A stretch of 64,000 bases of DNA, taken from NCBI GenBank assembly GCA_037127315.1, contig JBBBDQ010001185.1, forward strand, positions 564,001-628,000. Reading direction: 5' to 3'. The notes below the pieces were generated by a model, which saw only the letters and a list, made by a program, of their open reading frames with translations, was not told the origin of the DNA and searched no databases. A program made the position numbers and the translations under genes. The DNA comes from Ascarosepion bandense. Lineage: Eukaryota; Mollusca; Cephalopoda; Sepiida; Sepiidae. Shown in pieces: positions 44,906 through 58,115 of the stretch (position 1 is its first letter; each line of letters opens with the position of its first letter).

Positions 44906-45766
44906 TTAGTGTCGCGGTGAAATATCACATAATACGCTTTATAATTTTAAAAATTTACTTTTTGGAGATCAGTCGGTCGGTCTCGAATCAGGTGAGATGG
45001 ATGGTTCATTGAAAAAAATAGTTCTGCATCCGTAGCTTAAGAGTATTACTGGGTTTATTTGGTTTGGATATTACGAATAGTCACCATTTTTCTCAATTAC
45101 TGACTATATTTCAATGAATAAAAGCTATATTAGCCGAGAAGAGAAACCGTACTGCCCGGAACTGATAATGGTAGGACCAGCTAACCTAAAATGATCCTAA
45201 TGATAGTCTTTCTTTTCATCTGTGATCGATATTCAGTAATGTTTTTTGTTTACGCATCCTTCCGAAGGTCTAAATTGGAACGGGACGCATATCTCTTCTC
45301 TTTTCATTTCCCAATACTATGAACATTTCGACTAACCTGTGTCTCGCATACTCTGTATTTATCTCTCTTTGTCTTTCTCTCTTTGTATCATTCTTTCTTA
45401 TACATATTCTTATTCTCTCATTCTCTTCTTTACGATGCCATGAACCTCTGTAGCTTTTTCCATGTGTGAAAAGAGAGGTTCTGACGTCATTATCGTCACT
45501 TGACAACGATTGACGGCACATAAGTTTCTTGGCAACGGTGAGCAAGCAGAGCGAATTGCAAGCTTCTTTTTTAATATATCTGCGTGTATATGTTATTTTT
45601 TTTCGTGTGTACATTATATGAATGTGTCTACTCAAATGTAATTTTTCTGAATGTATTTTATCCTTATGTTATTATACCCCTGTCAACGTATCTTCATGTT
45701 TCTGGATGTCAGGTTGGATGCGTGTTGATGAACCAATTTTTCTCTTTCTCTTGAATTACATTCACA

Positions 45767-45802
<36 letters not shown>

Positions 45803-46054
45803 TTTGTATGTGTGTTTAGACAATCAAGAACTGAATTACATAAAAATAACAGAAAAAATAATATTGAATCGACTGCTGGCGCTATTGAAATTCCATTTTG
45901 TCATAACGAAATTTGACCATCGTGAACCAAATCACAATTAAAACGCTGATTCCGCTAAATTTTTATCACTTAATAAGATCGTTTAGAATATGAATATTTG
46001 CAAAATGCTAGATACTTCGAAAAAAAAAGCAACATCTAAGGCTTAAAATGCATT
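44906..46054. other. No gene seen; (TG)n at 45769-45801
   Basis: A 121-codon minus-strand frame (45270-45635) is basic and low-complexity and resembles no family known to me. It is left uncalled. Confidence 0.5.
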
Positions 46055-46160
46055 TTAAAAATGAAAACTTTCTTTAAGCTTTTGTTTTAGTTTTAATTGA
46101 AACTAATAAATTAAATTTAGTATTCCCAGTAAGCAAACGTCATTACTCTATTGAAATCAC
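46055..46160 (-). mobile_element. MITE-like family fragment
   Basis: AAATGAAAACTTTCTTTAAG, TTGTTTTAGTTTTAATTGAA and CCCAGTAAGCAAA match the reverse complement of 2090-2165. No termini remain. Confidence 0.45.
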
Positions 46161-46862
46161 TAAATCGGCCACATTGAAAAATCCGTCAGCACAGTTTTAA
46201 TTCTCTTTATTTAAAAAGTCTACAAAAATAAAATGTATTTTTTAAACTTTATTCAAGTAATATTCACTGATTTAAGTTTAATTAATCTGAAATAAAACAA
46301 ATATTCTTTAAACTTTCTGTTTAAAATTTCACAGAAAGTCATTTTTAACAGGAAGTTTAGTGTTTTGTGTGGTGCTGAGATATCGATAATTTGACGTTTG
46401 CGAAGTTTATGTAAGGCGGAAATACTTGTAATAATTGTCATCCTTCTGCAGGGTTATATACGACGTTTGTCTGGATTGGTTTGGTGTAGTAACGGATAAG
46501 AAAGATAAAACCGAAGGAAAACGACCGAATAGACGACAGATACAGAAAGAAAAGTTAAAATCGAATCACTGGCCGCAGTTTGAAAGTTGCCTGAAATCGT
46601 CTTCAGACTGCGGCACAATATGCATCAAGTTGGATTGGGTCGAAAGCAAAAAGTTTTCAGCATGGAGAAAATACACGCGGAACTAGCATTCCCGTGTGAT
46701 AACGTAAGAAACGGCTACTGTAAACGCGTAATAATATCAACGGCCGAAAGTAAACGCGTTTTTGTTTGTTTTTTTTGTTTGTTTGTTTTTTTCAAATCAC
46801 AAACTGAACACTAAAAATGAAGATTAACGTCCAATGTAGTCTCTGCTCTTATTTGATCTGAC

Positions 46863-46904
<42 letters not shown>

Positions 46905-47344
46905 CTCTTAATATCCTGTCCCGTGGCAAAAGCTGCTTGGTAGCGCCAGGAGTGGCAGTACCACCTTGAGCTACCGAAACTGTGTTATCACCCTGGTTGG
47001 CGGCTGATGAAGGCAGGGTATCGCACGTGCTTTCACACGTTGTATGATGAAAAATAAAATAACATCACATGACGAATACAACGTAAATACCGATTTTAGA
47101 TATTTTTTAACTACCCAGTATTTTTTAAAATTTGAAATATTTTAAGTATTCGAATATTTTATTGAATTTTAGGTACTTTAGCTTTATAGTCTTACTTAAG
47201 AAGACGCTTGTTGGGGAAATGTTAGAAAATTCAAAATAAATTTTAAATTTGCTATAGTTACCGCTACTACTTTTTGATAATGTCGTGTCGTGTAAAAAAA
47301 AAATAACAGAAGTTTACCAAGGAACAGGAAACAGTTAGAAAATA
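46161..47344. other. No gene seen; (TA)n and a GC-richer patch
   Basis: TA array at 46863-46902, followed by a GC-richer ~125-bp patch (46920-47045; GGTAGCGCCAGGAGTGGCAG) that resembles a repeat but has no partner in the window. Confidence 0.5.
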
Positions 47345-47555
47345 AATTAATTCATTTGTGAATAAGTCCTAAAAGCTTAATAAAATTCGACAATTATCTA
47401 ATTTTTGTAAAAACTGACAAATCAGTGTGTTTTTCACCGCAAAACGATGATCATATTTCCCATGTGATCACCTGCTGACTCCAGAAAAAACGATTTTTAA
47501 CCAAAATTTCGAAGGTTCTTAAAAAGTTTACCTGAGAAAATCCTTTGATCACTTT
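47345..47555. repeat. Dispersed AT-rich repeat, partner at 24040-24290
   Basis: Shared blocks include TTCATTTGTGAATAAGT, CGACAATTAT, TTTTTCACCGCAAAA versus TTTCTCACCGCAAAA, and TTTGATC. Copies are diverged and in the same orientation. Confidence 0.55.
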
Positions 47556-47749
47556 AATTGATTGGGGCATGTTAAAAAAATCATGATGTAACACATCAAT
47601 CAATATGTCCCGAGCCTGACATATAGATGGCATCACTAATACAAAAAATCATATGATTCAAATGACACGCGACAACATTTGGGCCCAATCAGATTATTAG
47701 TTCAAATTAGAGTTATTTAAGTGAAGCTACTGTTGAAAATTTCAAAACA

Positions 47750-48793
47750 ATGGAAAAATCTGAATTTCGTGTGTTGATAAAGCATTGCTTTCTGATGAAA
47801 TAAAATACTGTTCAAGCAAAGCAATAGCTTCATAAGCGTTACTCAGATTTTGCTACGTCAGAAACAACGGTTAAGAGGTGGTATGCTGACTTTAAACGCG
47901 GTCGTACAGACACAAACGATGCTGAACGCTCAGGTCGTCCAAAATTGGCAGTTGTCCGGGAAAATCCATAAAAAATCCACAAACTCGTTTTGACCGATTG
48001 TAAATTGAAGTTGCGTGAGATAGCAGAGGAATTGAATATATCAGAAGGCAGCGAATTCACTATTTTGCATGAACCTTTGTTCAAAGTGGGTACCGCGTTT
48101 GCTCACAGTCGATCAAAGACAACAACGCGTCGACGATTCAGAGCGTTGTTTGCAACTGTTTCAAAGCAACAAGAAGGTGTTTTTGCGTAAATATGTAACA
48201 ATGGATGAAACATGGATTCACCATTGCACTCCGGAGCCAAATTGGTTGTCTGCTGTCCACTCAGCTGACAACCGTCCAAAAGTGAAAGTCGTCCAAAGCG
48301 ACCAAAGATGCAAAAATCAGCCGGCAAGGTTTTGGCCTCCGTATTTTGGGATGCGCAAGGTATTTTGTTCATCGATTACCTTGAGAAAGGAAGAATCATC
48401 AATAGCGAATATCATATAGCTTTACTGGTGTGTTTGACGGAAGAAATCACCAAAAAACGGCCATAAATAACGAAGAAAAAGTGATCTTTCACCAAGACAA
48501 CGCACCGTGTCAAGTCGATCGCAACGATGGCGAAACTACATGTAATGCACTTCGAACTGCTTCCGCATCCACTCTTTCCTCCAGTTCTGGCCCCCAGCGA
48601 CAACCGGCTGTTAGCAGACCCCAAAAGAATGCATTAGGGAAAGAGATTTGGCTCCATTAAAAAAGTGCTATCGGAAACTGAGGTGTATTTTGAGGCTAAA
48701 AACAAACTGTTCCACAAAAAAGGCATCGTGCTGTTAAAAAAGCGTTGAAATCAGTGTATCACCTTCTTCTAAGAAGACTATGTTGATAAATAA
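47750..48793 (+). pseudogene. mariner transposase pseudogene
   Basis: ATG at 47750 to TAA at 48793 spans 348 codon equivalents, the usual mariner transposase length. It reads MEKSEFRVLIKHCF, SETTVKRWYADFKRGRT (helix-turn-helix), ERSGRPKL, LKLREIAEELNIS, then VPRLLTVDQ and YVTMDETWIHHCTPEPNW (first catalytic Asp near 48204). The HQDNAP segment (second Asp) is near 48488-48505. VLAPSDN supplies the third Asp of the DD34D triad near 48595. At least four frameshifts and two stops divide it. The expected VHTILHE-type linker is partly deleted near 48050. Terminal inverted repeats were not confirmed. Confidence 0.85.
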
Positions 48794-49329
48794 AGTCGAA
48801 TTTTGCCTAAAACTTGTTGTTTTCATTTTGACGTCTAGTGTATCGAAATTTTAAACTTAGCCTCTCCCTTTCATATTATATCGCTTTTAATTTTATTGCT
48901 CTTATTTTACCAACAGTATATGAATAGTAATTTGTGTATGGTAAAGAGATTATTTTTTTTATGATCCTGGATGTACATTTACTATAGAGTATTCCAAAAT
49001 TGGTACACTTTCAATAAATTTTCGCCTCAGTGAGTTTCATTTTCATTTATTCAGAACCGCATTGTTTACGTCAAAATTATAGCGTACTTTTTACAATGAA
49101 TAACAAATGTATTGAGAGTATTTTTTGTAAAAGTTCTCTTATGTTCATGTCATTCTTTAATTTAAATTTCTAGACGCTTTTTTAATTGATTTCATACGAT
49201 ATTTTTGCAGTCTATTGTATATTCCCGCTTCAAAATTAATTTTATGATTTAATTTTTGTGTTGAATTAATCTCTTATAAGTAGTAATAATGAATTTTTAT
49301 ATTCACACCGGATGAATTCTTCTTCTGTT
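48794..49329. other. No gene seen
   Basis: AT-rich sequence downstream of the mariner relic; no clear TIR. Confidence 0.5.
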
Positions 49330-50830
49330 TATTTACGTTAAGAATAAGGGTACGCGTGCCTGCCGCCAACTTTGACTTACTCTCAACGCCGCTGCTCACT
49401 AGTCGCGAAGAGAATTATTTGAGGAATCAAATAGCACTTTGTCGTGTAAAAGTATTGTTCTCTGCTTCTGTGTGTAATGGGAACGTGGAACAGCTTTATG
49501 TACCTCCAGAAGATTAAGTCTGTACGATTCTGCTCCCATACATGCAGAAAGAAGTGCTTTTCTAGCAGAAAATACACTCTCACTTGATCCCCGTGCAACT
49601 CAAAATGCTTCTGTGTTGATTTTAGGAAGCTGAATTTCACCCGTTGTATGGACCCTTCCTACCTCTTCCCTTTTTGTGACTTTAGTTGTTTTGCTGACTT
49701 GATTTGCTAACATTGTAGGCAACAATTCTTCATTTACACCATTGCCTTGAGCTGAACCACCTCGTTTTCCCCAAGACTTCACACCTCCATCAGTGTTAAT
49801 TGGAAGATTCCTTTCATTCCCCTTCTTTCAATGGCCAGTCTGCCTCTACCTGACACCGCTGTTCTAGGGGGCAACTTAATATCTTCGCCAGCCACTACTG
49901 CTATTGACTCGTCGGTTTCTTCTCTCAAGGGCGTCTCAACGCCTTTTGCTACTAATACAGTGAGGTGAAATCTCATGTGCGCCTTGTATTGATACTGCCA
50001 ATTCTCTCTAGGATCACTTCCTCACATAACTCCGGCTTCTCAAAAAAAGTATGGACATTCTCTGAATCTCCTATCTTTACTGGGAGTTTCGCTATCCCCT
50101 TAATGGTCATGGGCATCCCATCCGCTTGACTAACCTCTATGCCAGGTCTTTTCATCCACCTCTTATCCCCGAGACTTTTATATCGGTCCTCTTCGATAGG
50201 GGGCACCGATGCCTTGTATCGATCAGAGCCCTTATCGTCGACCCACCTACCAAATCCTCACAAATCTATTCTTCCCTCTGGATCAGCGGAGAGAACAAAT
50301 TAACCGTCCTCCTTCTAGAGCGACGTACTTCCGTCCACCCAAACATGGGGGCTGGCTGCAATGAACCCCAAGGAATATTCAGTTGTCTCTTATTCCCACT
50401 GGCAGACGTTTCTAGGTTCTTCCCTAATTCATCTATAGAGGCAATTTTTTTCAGGTGTCGTTGTTCATTGCAGGACCAGCACCTCCCATCAGGCCATTTC
50501 TAAGCAAAATGACTGACTCCACACTCCATTCCTCTTTAGCTGAAAACCTCCCTTCTATTTTGGGGGGTGGCCCATTGGCGCTTCCCTGATTTTGTCTAGT
50601 GAGGGATCGCTTGGTGGGTTTGGGTCTGGCGCCTTCCTGATTCCATTTCACCATTTCGCCCTATGGCCTCGACGATCACATCTTGTGCATTTAATTCGTC
50701 GTGGTCCCAATGTAATCCTCATTTTGTTAGACTGTCGACTCCAGGTCTTTCCATGTCAACTGAGGGTCCCCCATCAGGCGATCCCCTATAAACACTGAAA
50801 CCTTCAGCTCTACCGTATTGCATGTTATGT
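49330..50830 (-). pseudogene. Ty3/gypsy-like gag end and protease relic
   Basis: Minus-strand order: knuckle-like CTRCDRRGHRAKW (near 50650-50690), knuckle-like CWSCNEQRHLKKI (50441-50485), protease GGSTIRALIDT (near 50212-50245), then PPIEEDRYKSLGDKRWMKRP, ADGMPMTIKGIAKLPVKIG, CEEVILERDWINQ-like and VVAGEDIKLPPRTAV. This is the gag zinc knuckles followed by the retropepsin region of a gypsy-type element. Both knuckles lack the last cysteine, and the active-site DTG reads DTR before a frameshift. Unusually GC-rich compared with its flanks. No RT, integrase or LTR was recognised. Confidence 0.65.
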
Positions 50831-51147
50831 ATGAGCTGGTTCTTTTGTATCGATGCCAGCCAGTCCTTTAGTTACCTTGGGTCCCTCTTAAAGGTCGGAA
50901 CTCTGAATCCCTCCAACAGACGCCTCAGACCAGTTTGTGATTCAAAATTGTTAGTACAGTTATTGATGACTCAAGCAGGACTATATTCTCCATGCAATAA
51001 CTATTTAGCGTTCCCGGTTATCGTGACACAGTGTTTGTTGTCTTGTTTTTTAACGAGACTTCTAGAACAAAGCTTTATGTCGGAGGCTTTTATCTTGGGC
51101 TGCGAATCACATCCGATCTGCTCTGCTCTGGTCTGGTCTCTTCCCCC

Positions 51148-51207
<60 letters not shown>

Positions 51208-52789
51208 TTTTTTTTCTTCTTTTTTTTTTTGCGGTTCAAAATTTCTAGTGCATATAGAGTCCGGCATCTATCGGGAGTGTGGTATGAAGGGGTTTGAGAA
51301 TGCTAGTGTTCTTCAAACAACCGATCAGGGCTCTATGCAAATGTCCAAGTATGAGGGATTCTCTTCTTCCTTGGAATTCTACCTGAGCCTTCTCCACTTT
51401 TTGGTTACCTAATCCAGCTCATATCCTTCCTGATTTTCGTGAGTGCCTCTCACCATCACTGCCCGGAGGACGTAGTTTAGCCCAAACGACCAAATTTTCA
51501 TTATTGCTTATCGTGCTTTAGTGTGTGGTCGTTTTCGCAACTGGGATCTATAATTTCAACCCTTTTGCCAACAAGTAAAACAAAAGTACAATTCCTTGAC
51601 TTGAAACGTTTTATCGTATTTCGGTAGACGAAAAATCTAATTACTACTTTTTGTATTTTCTTTTGAAAACGTGTCTGTTCATAAATATCCGCTTTCATCA
51701 ATCAACTGAATTTCGCACCAAGAGACCGCTTCATATACAATGGCCGTAAAAATATTATCTAAGCCGGCTGCTCGTTTTCAAGAGTAGTAAAAATATTATC
51801 TATTCTTTTTAGGAGGTTTTTACAATATGCCATCACTTAATCTCAGTCTTGACCAAAACCTGATGATTCCTTTGCTTTGCCTCTCTGGCAGACGTAAAAA
51901 CCTAATTACCATTTTCTTCGGTGTTTGTTCGTCAGGTCATCAGTACATTTTCATTCTATCGAAAATAAGTTTTTCCTACTTTCTAGTTTCTCTTCAATTT
52001 ACTAGCGCCTTTCATATAGTGTCATATATTCATCAGAATTCGGAGGATAAGTGAACCATTGGGCCGATTGTCTAGTAGAGCAGAGCTAGAAAAATGGATC
52101 TGTTAAAGTCTTCCGGTGTATCACCGTTGTCATATATTTCATTTATTATGTCTGTTATTTTATCAATATTGAAATCGTTTATTACAATGCAATCTGCTGC
52201 TGCTGTTTTGTTCCTATTCAACAGCATATTAATATAGAGTCTGAGTACGGTTTGCACAATTCTCATTTTGTAATCTATAAATGTATTAATCTCTATATGT
52301 GATCTTTGACTGTAATTAAGTTATATATACCTGTAAATTTAATTTCAGTAAATTTAAACACATCTTCAATTTGTTATCGTTTTATTTTACGCCAGTGAAA
52401 TAAAAAAATATTGAAAAGTTCGATGATTTTCTGAACACCGGCTATCAATAATGCTACTAAATGTGCATCCAGTTCGAGGTAAAATCGGTAAAACAATATT
52501 TCTACATGAATATACGATTTACCCTTTACACTCATTCTTTTTCTTTATCTCATTCATACATACATATGTGAATGTATGTGTGAGTGAGATCTCACTCACT
52601 CACTCACTCACTCACTCACTCACTATTGGTATATAGCAGAGTGAAAAGTCGGCTTCAGAATTAGATTCTCGTCACGCACTCCTGTAAGAACGATTCTATG
52701 AATAGAACAAGCACACGCGCACATACACGGAAGAACGCATGCACATACTCATGTGCATGTACATTCATTTAGTTTATTTATCTCTAAAC

Positions 52790-52846
<57 letters not shown>

Positions 52847-53227
52847 GTGTAGTGATACTATGCTTTTATAAACCATTGTAACAACTATTAGAATATAAAT
52901 CTCTACTTTGTATCGCGCACTCTTTATAAAAGTAAATGCTTGAACAGTGGGTTTAAATCTACTTTTTCGTTATCTTTTTACAATATATATATATAATTCT
53001 TTATCTGTATAACCCTATTTATATTCATTTAATCATTCATAGTACGTGACCTTCCTTTAGTAGGTGGCTTTTGTAGTTTTTCTTTACATTTTCTTGTTCT
53101 TAGACCATATTTGTAGTTAACTATTTTTTCTTGTGTTCAGTATGTTTCATGATTCTATTTTTTCTTTTCCCAACCCCATATTTAATTTATATTTATAAAA
53201 TATATGCATCCACTCGTTTCCTCCTTC

Positions 53228-53229
<2 letters not shown>
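50831..53229. other. No further gene recognised; several microsatellites
   Basis: Part of 50831-51480 may be more gypsy gag on the minus strand, split by a CT-TA array at 51152-51206, but no motif supports this. A (CTCA)n array lies at 52591-52623 after a palindromic GTGAGTGAGATCTCACTCAC, and TA at 52794-52840. Confidence 0.45.
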
Positions 53230-53268
<39 letters not shown>

Positions 53269-53650
53269 CAGGTTTCGTTGAATAATATACACAAGTTTTG
53301 TCTATTTATTTTATATAGGATCCTTTCTTATAATCTGATAAAAAAAACGTTAAAAAAGGACTTGTCTCTTTGATTTAATTTTCTTTCTTTAATTCTACTC
53401 TGTTAATAATTTAAATCTTCTCTGCTCACTATATATTAAATGTTCATTCTTTGATAATGGCTTATTGAAGCGGAAAGCTCACACCCAATAAAAAAATCAA
53501 CAATTACTGCGATTTCTTGTCGTCTTTTAACGATAGCACTATCAAGTTTATCAGATTATACGAAAGGATCCTACACAAAATAAATAGACAAAACTTGTCT
53601 AGGTTAATCAACAAAACCTGTATTAATGAAAAAATGCTGCCAAAATACAC

Positions 53651-53695
<45 letters not shown>
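53230..53695. repeat. TA array - arm - loop - inverted arm - TA array
   Basis: The left arm 53261-53340 and right arm 53549-53627 are ~85 percent reverse-complementary (shared TTAATACAGGTTT, ACAAGTTTTGTCTATTTATT, TATAATCTGATAAA). They are separated by 208 bp and bounded outside by TA arrays at 53230-53262 and 53655-53695. Confidence 0.85.
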
Positions 53696-53697
<2 letters not shown>

Positions 53698-53734
53698 ACA
53701 TGCTAAAAGTTATGAGTAGTGTCGGATAGAACCC

Positions 53735-54420
53735 AACCTCTAGCACGGTGATGTGCAGCAACTCGATAGCAATTCCACAGGTAGTTAAAAGATTATGTTG
53801 AGTGAAAATGGTAAACACACTATCGGAAGTTTCTAAAATACACATCAGACCAATTCTCGGCAACTTGGTTTCGATGACATGGTGCATTATCTTGTTGAAT
53901 TAACCCATAGAGTCTATGAATGGGAATAAATGGTTTCAAAACGTCGCAGATAGGGGTCAATGACGTGTTTACGTGAATCAGCATTTCCAATCTATGTCAC
54001 GTCCGTACCACGTGCTGGCTTTATAATAGTGAAGTTTATGTTAACATTTATAAAACCATCACTAGCCATCACGGTGTCTTGTTGACAGATGGCTTTAGCA
54101 TCAAAACAAAATAACTGCATCCGTAACAAATCGAGCCATGTCACATTTTGCCATTTCTCCAGAGTTCAATTATTGGCGTTGCATTAAAGTGCTGCCCGCT
54201 CTTGAAATCTTAAAGCAGCAATCTGGTAGGTCTTCTACTGGAAGCTAAAGAACGTTGAATGTATATCTAGGGCCTCTTAAAAATAACCAATATTGCTTCT
54301 CTGTGACCACAAGTGTTTTAAACTTTTTTTTATTAAGAACATGTTGTCAGTCACTGCGCAGTCCACGACAGTTGGTAATGACGTCTATCGCAGATACACA
54401 CGTGACACTGTAAATTCAAG
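53735..54420 (-). pseudogene. Tc1-like transposase relic
   Basis: The minus strand carries LKPFIPIHRLYGLIQQDNAP followed by CHRNQVAENW, the second catalytic-aspartate region of Tc1-type DDE transposases, near 53855-53945. A degenerate SPDLNPIEHLW equivalent follows near 53790-53830. Upstream pieces (54240-54420) are in broken frames. No open frame of useful length remains, and TIRs were not found. Confidence 0.6.
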
Positions 54421-55845
54421 GACATCAAATGTGCTCACAATTTCAGCTATGGAATATGTCTCTGTCTGGTATCAGCTTTCATGCCCTTTGTCACGAGCAG
54501 ACTAGCCAATGTTCAGATGAACCAACTGATACCAGAGTATAAATCATATAGATCTGAACATATAGAAATGTTCAAGGTAAGATGACGGCACCTACAATTA
54601 AGTTTACAAACTGCTATTCCGTGACATTTGTCCCGCCAATATATAAACACTCGTTCTGAAATACATGTACATACATATATGCAAATTCATTAATAATCGG
54701 TCAAGCGTGACTGATTTAGAATCTTTAACCAAGACCGTCTGATGGTTTTCGCTTAAGAATCGAACATAACATTCTATCATCTGCAGCAGTCTTTTAATCA
54801 GAAGTTTTAATCTTTCATTCTTGAATAGCATTGTTACAAGTGATGAAAATGAGTTTTGTATGTCAGCGGTGATAACTATAATTATCACAAAATAAGAACC
54901 CATTGCAGTCGTTGAAGATGAAGGTGATTACATTTTTAATAAATAATACCTATTAACATCACTTGAACATTTTCAACAATACCAATAATACAAATGGGTA
55001 GCACATGTAACTAAAAGATAAACTAATAATATAATCAATAACATTCCAATCAACATTAAATAAAGTTTTAAAAGGAATCACCCATCAATACTAGAAAGAG
55101 CGCTAATTCAAAAGCTCTAATTTCCTGAAAACCTGTTTTAGAAAAAGATTTTACAAATATTAACTGAGAGTAACGCTAACTGTTCTGCCAATGAATTCCA
55201 AATATCATGGTGAAATTAGTTGTCTCGTGTATGGAAACGGTTAATTTTATCATTACCATTTGGGGTTTAATTCTCCCCACGCTACTCATAGAAAATAATA
55301 AAAGTCCATATCACGCTGGCGAGATTATTTATTCCCGATCTGTTAAATTGCCGGTCGCGGAATGGCGATCTTTGAGTATCGATATAGAGCAACAGAAATA
55401 AAAATTTTAAAAAATGCAAGAATAATGAATCTTCGAAATTTTGTCTCGTTCAAATTATTCAATCACTTAATCACAAAAATTTTAAAAAATTATACAGTAA
55501 GGAAATCCTGAACAACAATCTACGAAATCATAATGAACAGTAGGATATCATGGAAATTGAAAATTTTACAATTCTTCCATAATTCTTCTTTCAGTGTGCA
55601 AGTCTACAATAATCAATATTTACTCATTTAATATGATTCGAAGGATTATTGATCAAATGTTATATAATTCTTTAAATCTAATTTGATTCAACTAAATTTA
55701 ATTTAATTTCATCGTTCAAAGTACTGCCTACGATGAGTGCTGAAAATTTCTCGGTTCGAATCACGTCTCATACTTCTAAATAAATTACCAAATCTCAGAA
55801 TCTTTAATATAAGATATGGCTGCTTCATTAGTTAATTTGTCTACA
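54421..55845. other. No gene seen
   Basis: A 99-codon minus-strand frame (54604-54903) and a 64-codon plus-strand frame (55207-55401) have no recognisable family and sit in AT-rich DNA. Confidence 0.5.
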
Positions 55846-56470
55846 CTTCTGAGATGAGGTAGTATTTACATTATTTACATAGTTCAAACTGTTGTCTTCA
55901 TCTTTATTGCCATGTTTACGACGTTTCGGTCGTTGTACCCTCTGGCCTTTTTCAGATGCTAGGAATGTTGAACCAAACATTTTATTTCGATATATCATTC
56001 TCTTCCATGTGCGATTCCACTACCGGATACCATGTAGTTATTTCTCTTTAACTCAAATTTGTTTGTTCACGACTGCTGTAGCCAGTAATTGAACTCACAA
56101 CTATTTGGGTCAAGTCACTGGAACTAGCGCCGATATCCCCTGGGATAGGTTTCTTTAAAGATATCAGTGTATGAATTTTGGGGACTTATAAACTAACGTC
56201 TCAATAACCATTTTTACCAGAGCTAATGTTGCAATCTTTGAAGCTAATGATTTTCTCTAGCACTCCGTATTACTGGTTCCCATATTGTATTCATTTCTAT
56301 GCTTGGCCAGCTTAGGAGATTTTTGTGGCTTAGCATATGCACAAATTCTTTAAGTTTACGTAGTTTCCAGTGGTGTTCTCTATCAATTATTTCAACTTCA
56401 CCTCATAGTGGGTGGTAACCACCTTTCTCCCTCCATACGTGTTCGCTACGGCTGATTTTTCTATCTCTTC
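55846..56470 (-). mobile_element. Penelope-like element, 3' end (copy 2)
   Basis: The minus strand from 56470 reads SRSEHVWREKGGYHPL, GEVEIIDREHHWKLRKLKEF, VHMLSHKNLLSWPSIEMNTI and WEPVIRSAREN, a clear GIY-YIG C-terminus. The 3' region parallels copy 1: a tRNA-like block (GGGGATATCGGCGCTAG, GAGTTCAATTACTGG) at about 56050-56146. The conserved 3' block ends near 55850 (CTCATCTCAGAAGTGTAGAC). Dead by frameshift and stop within the endonuclease. Confidence 0.7.
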
Positions 56471-58068
56471 TCAAAAGTATAAAAATGTATATTAAAAATA
56501 CCAGCAAAACATTTGACTCACGACAAAACCCTCTTTACAAAAATACGTCAGTGAAAATCTACAAACTGATTCCTTACAAAGAATACATATTCTGTTCATG
56601 CTAACTTATCCTAAAAATCTTGTCGACATCAATAACCCACTGAGGTCTTGATATAACGTAAAGCAAAATAGACCTAAACAATGCTTTAACAAACTTAAGT
56701 GAAGGATAGTTATTTTTTCGTCGCATTTTCTAAAAAGGTTTGATAGAAAATTAACATTTTCTTTTTTTGATATTATTCAAGTAATAATCCAATTCGTCAA
56801 TAAAATCTTCTAATACGCTAGTTGCATTTATATAAATAGAGCGACAAATTTTGGAAGATACAAGCATTGTAGCAAAATAAAGGTAGAATTATCAAAAACC
56901 AATAAATGCATACAAAGTATTAAAATATCTGTAGTTTTCATGAGTTTGTAGTAAATCATATTACATAAAGTGATCTATATTTTTAAAGATTTTTATATTG
57001 TATTGTGTCATACAGTGGAAAATGGTGGCTTAACAATACAAAATTAACTAGAAATAATATCTACTGTTTCTCTTCAAAGCGAAGGAAAGAAGGAAATAAA
57101 AATTTATTGTTTAAACTGAAGCCAACAATTACATAAAATTGCAAAGAATTATTCTTCAGTTTCCATGCAAATTAGACACACACACACACACACACACACT
57201 CACACACACACACACACACATGCACACACACACACAAAACGCAAATATTGAAGGATTCATCGATCTAGCTTCTAACAGCAAATTTTTATCGCTTGATTCA
57301 ACCAAATGCAGCAATGGTATCTATCTTTTTGCGCCAATGTGAATCTTTTTTCTTTTTTTTTTTTTCTGCTGTACTGTATAACCTAGTAATAACACACGAA
57401 AAACGCTCTCTGCTCGTTTACTGATAAAGATGGCAGGCACTGCTTATGCCGTAAATCGGTTCATTACATGCAACACTTTGATCCGTGCTTTGAGCAATAA
57501 AGCATGAATACAAATACCTTTTCTTGGTATTTATATTGCGTCGCCCCAAGATTATAAACCAGAAAAAAAGAAGAAAACAGAGCAAAAATATCCCTATCTT
57601 TGATTTGGCTTTATCAAGTTCTTACCAATGGACAACCGATGCTATTGGGAAAATCTGAGACGCCAAAACTTGAATACGAAAAACATTAATGTTGAATTGA
57701 CTTCACCTAGGTTTTCATTTGCTTGCATTTATTCTTTTCAGTTCTTTTCTTCTTCTTTCTTTTTATCTTCTCGGATTTGAGTAATTTCTAATTTCATTGA
57801 TTTTTTTCTTTCTTTTTTTCTTACTTTGACTTATCCATTTTTCTTTCATGCTTTCTATTTTGTTTCCTTTTCTTATATTCATAGTTTTAATTTTTCTTCT
57901 CTTAATGGATTTCTTTGCTCAAACTTTTTAACCCTTTTCCCTTATTATTTTTTATTTTGTCTACTCAAGAACATTTATCGTCGCTTGTCATTTGAATCGG
58001 CAGAAATGCCCCTACATTCAATGGTAAATATGAAAAATGAACAAGTGCATCCTACATATATATATATA
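56471..58068. other. No gene seen; (CA)n at 57176-57237
   Basis: AT-rich. 57720-57960 is pyrimidine-rich and yields a spurious Phe/Ser/Leu frame. Confidence 0.55.
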
Positions 58069-58112
58069 TTATTGTACAGAAGATTTTACACGTAAAATCT
58101 TCTGTACAATAA
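58069..58112. repeat. Perfect 21-bp inverted repeat with 2-nt loop
   Basis: TTATTGTACAGAAGATTTTA + C (58069-58089), loop AC, exact complement 58092-58112, next to a short TA run. Confidence 0.9.
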
Positions 58113-58115
58113 AGA

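Noticed and set aside
45270..45635. 121-codon basic minus-strand frame
   Set aside because: Low complexity, no domain, no splice or promoter context; treated as chance.
50822..51412. 196-codon plus-strand frame
   Set aside because: Crosses a CT-TA microsatellite, shows no family resemblance, and partly lies opposite the gypsy relic.
53450..53485. TTGATAATGGCT...GCGGAAAGCTC, also near 13562, as a possible ribozyme core
   Set aside because: UUGAUAA replaces CUGAUGA and no stem I closes it. Recurring but not a hammerhead by core rules.
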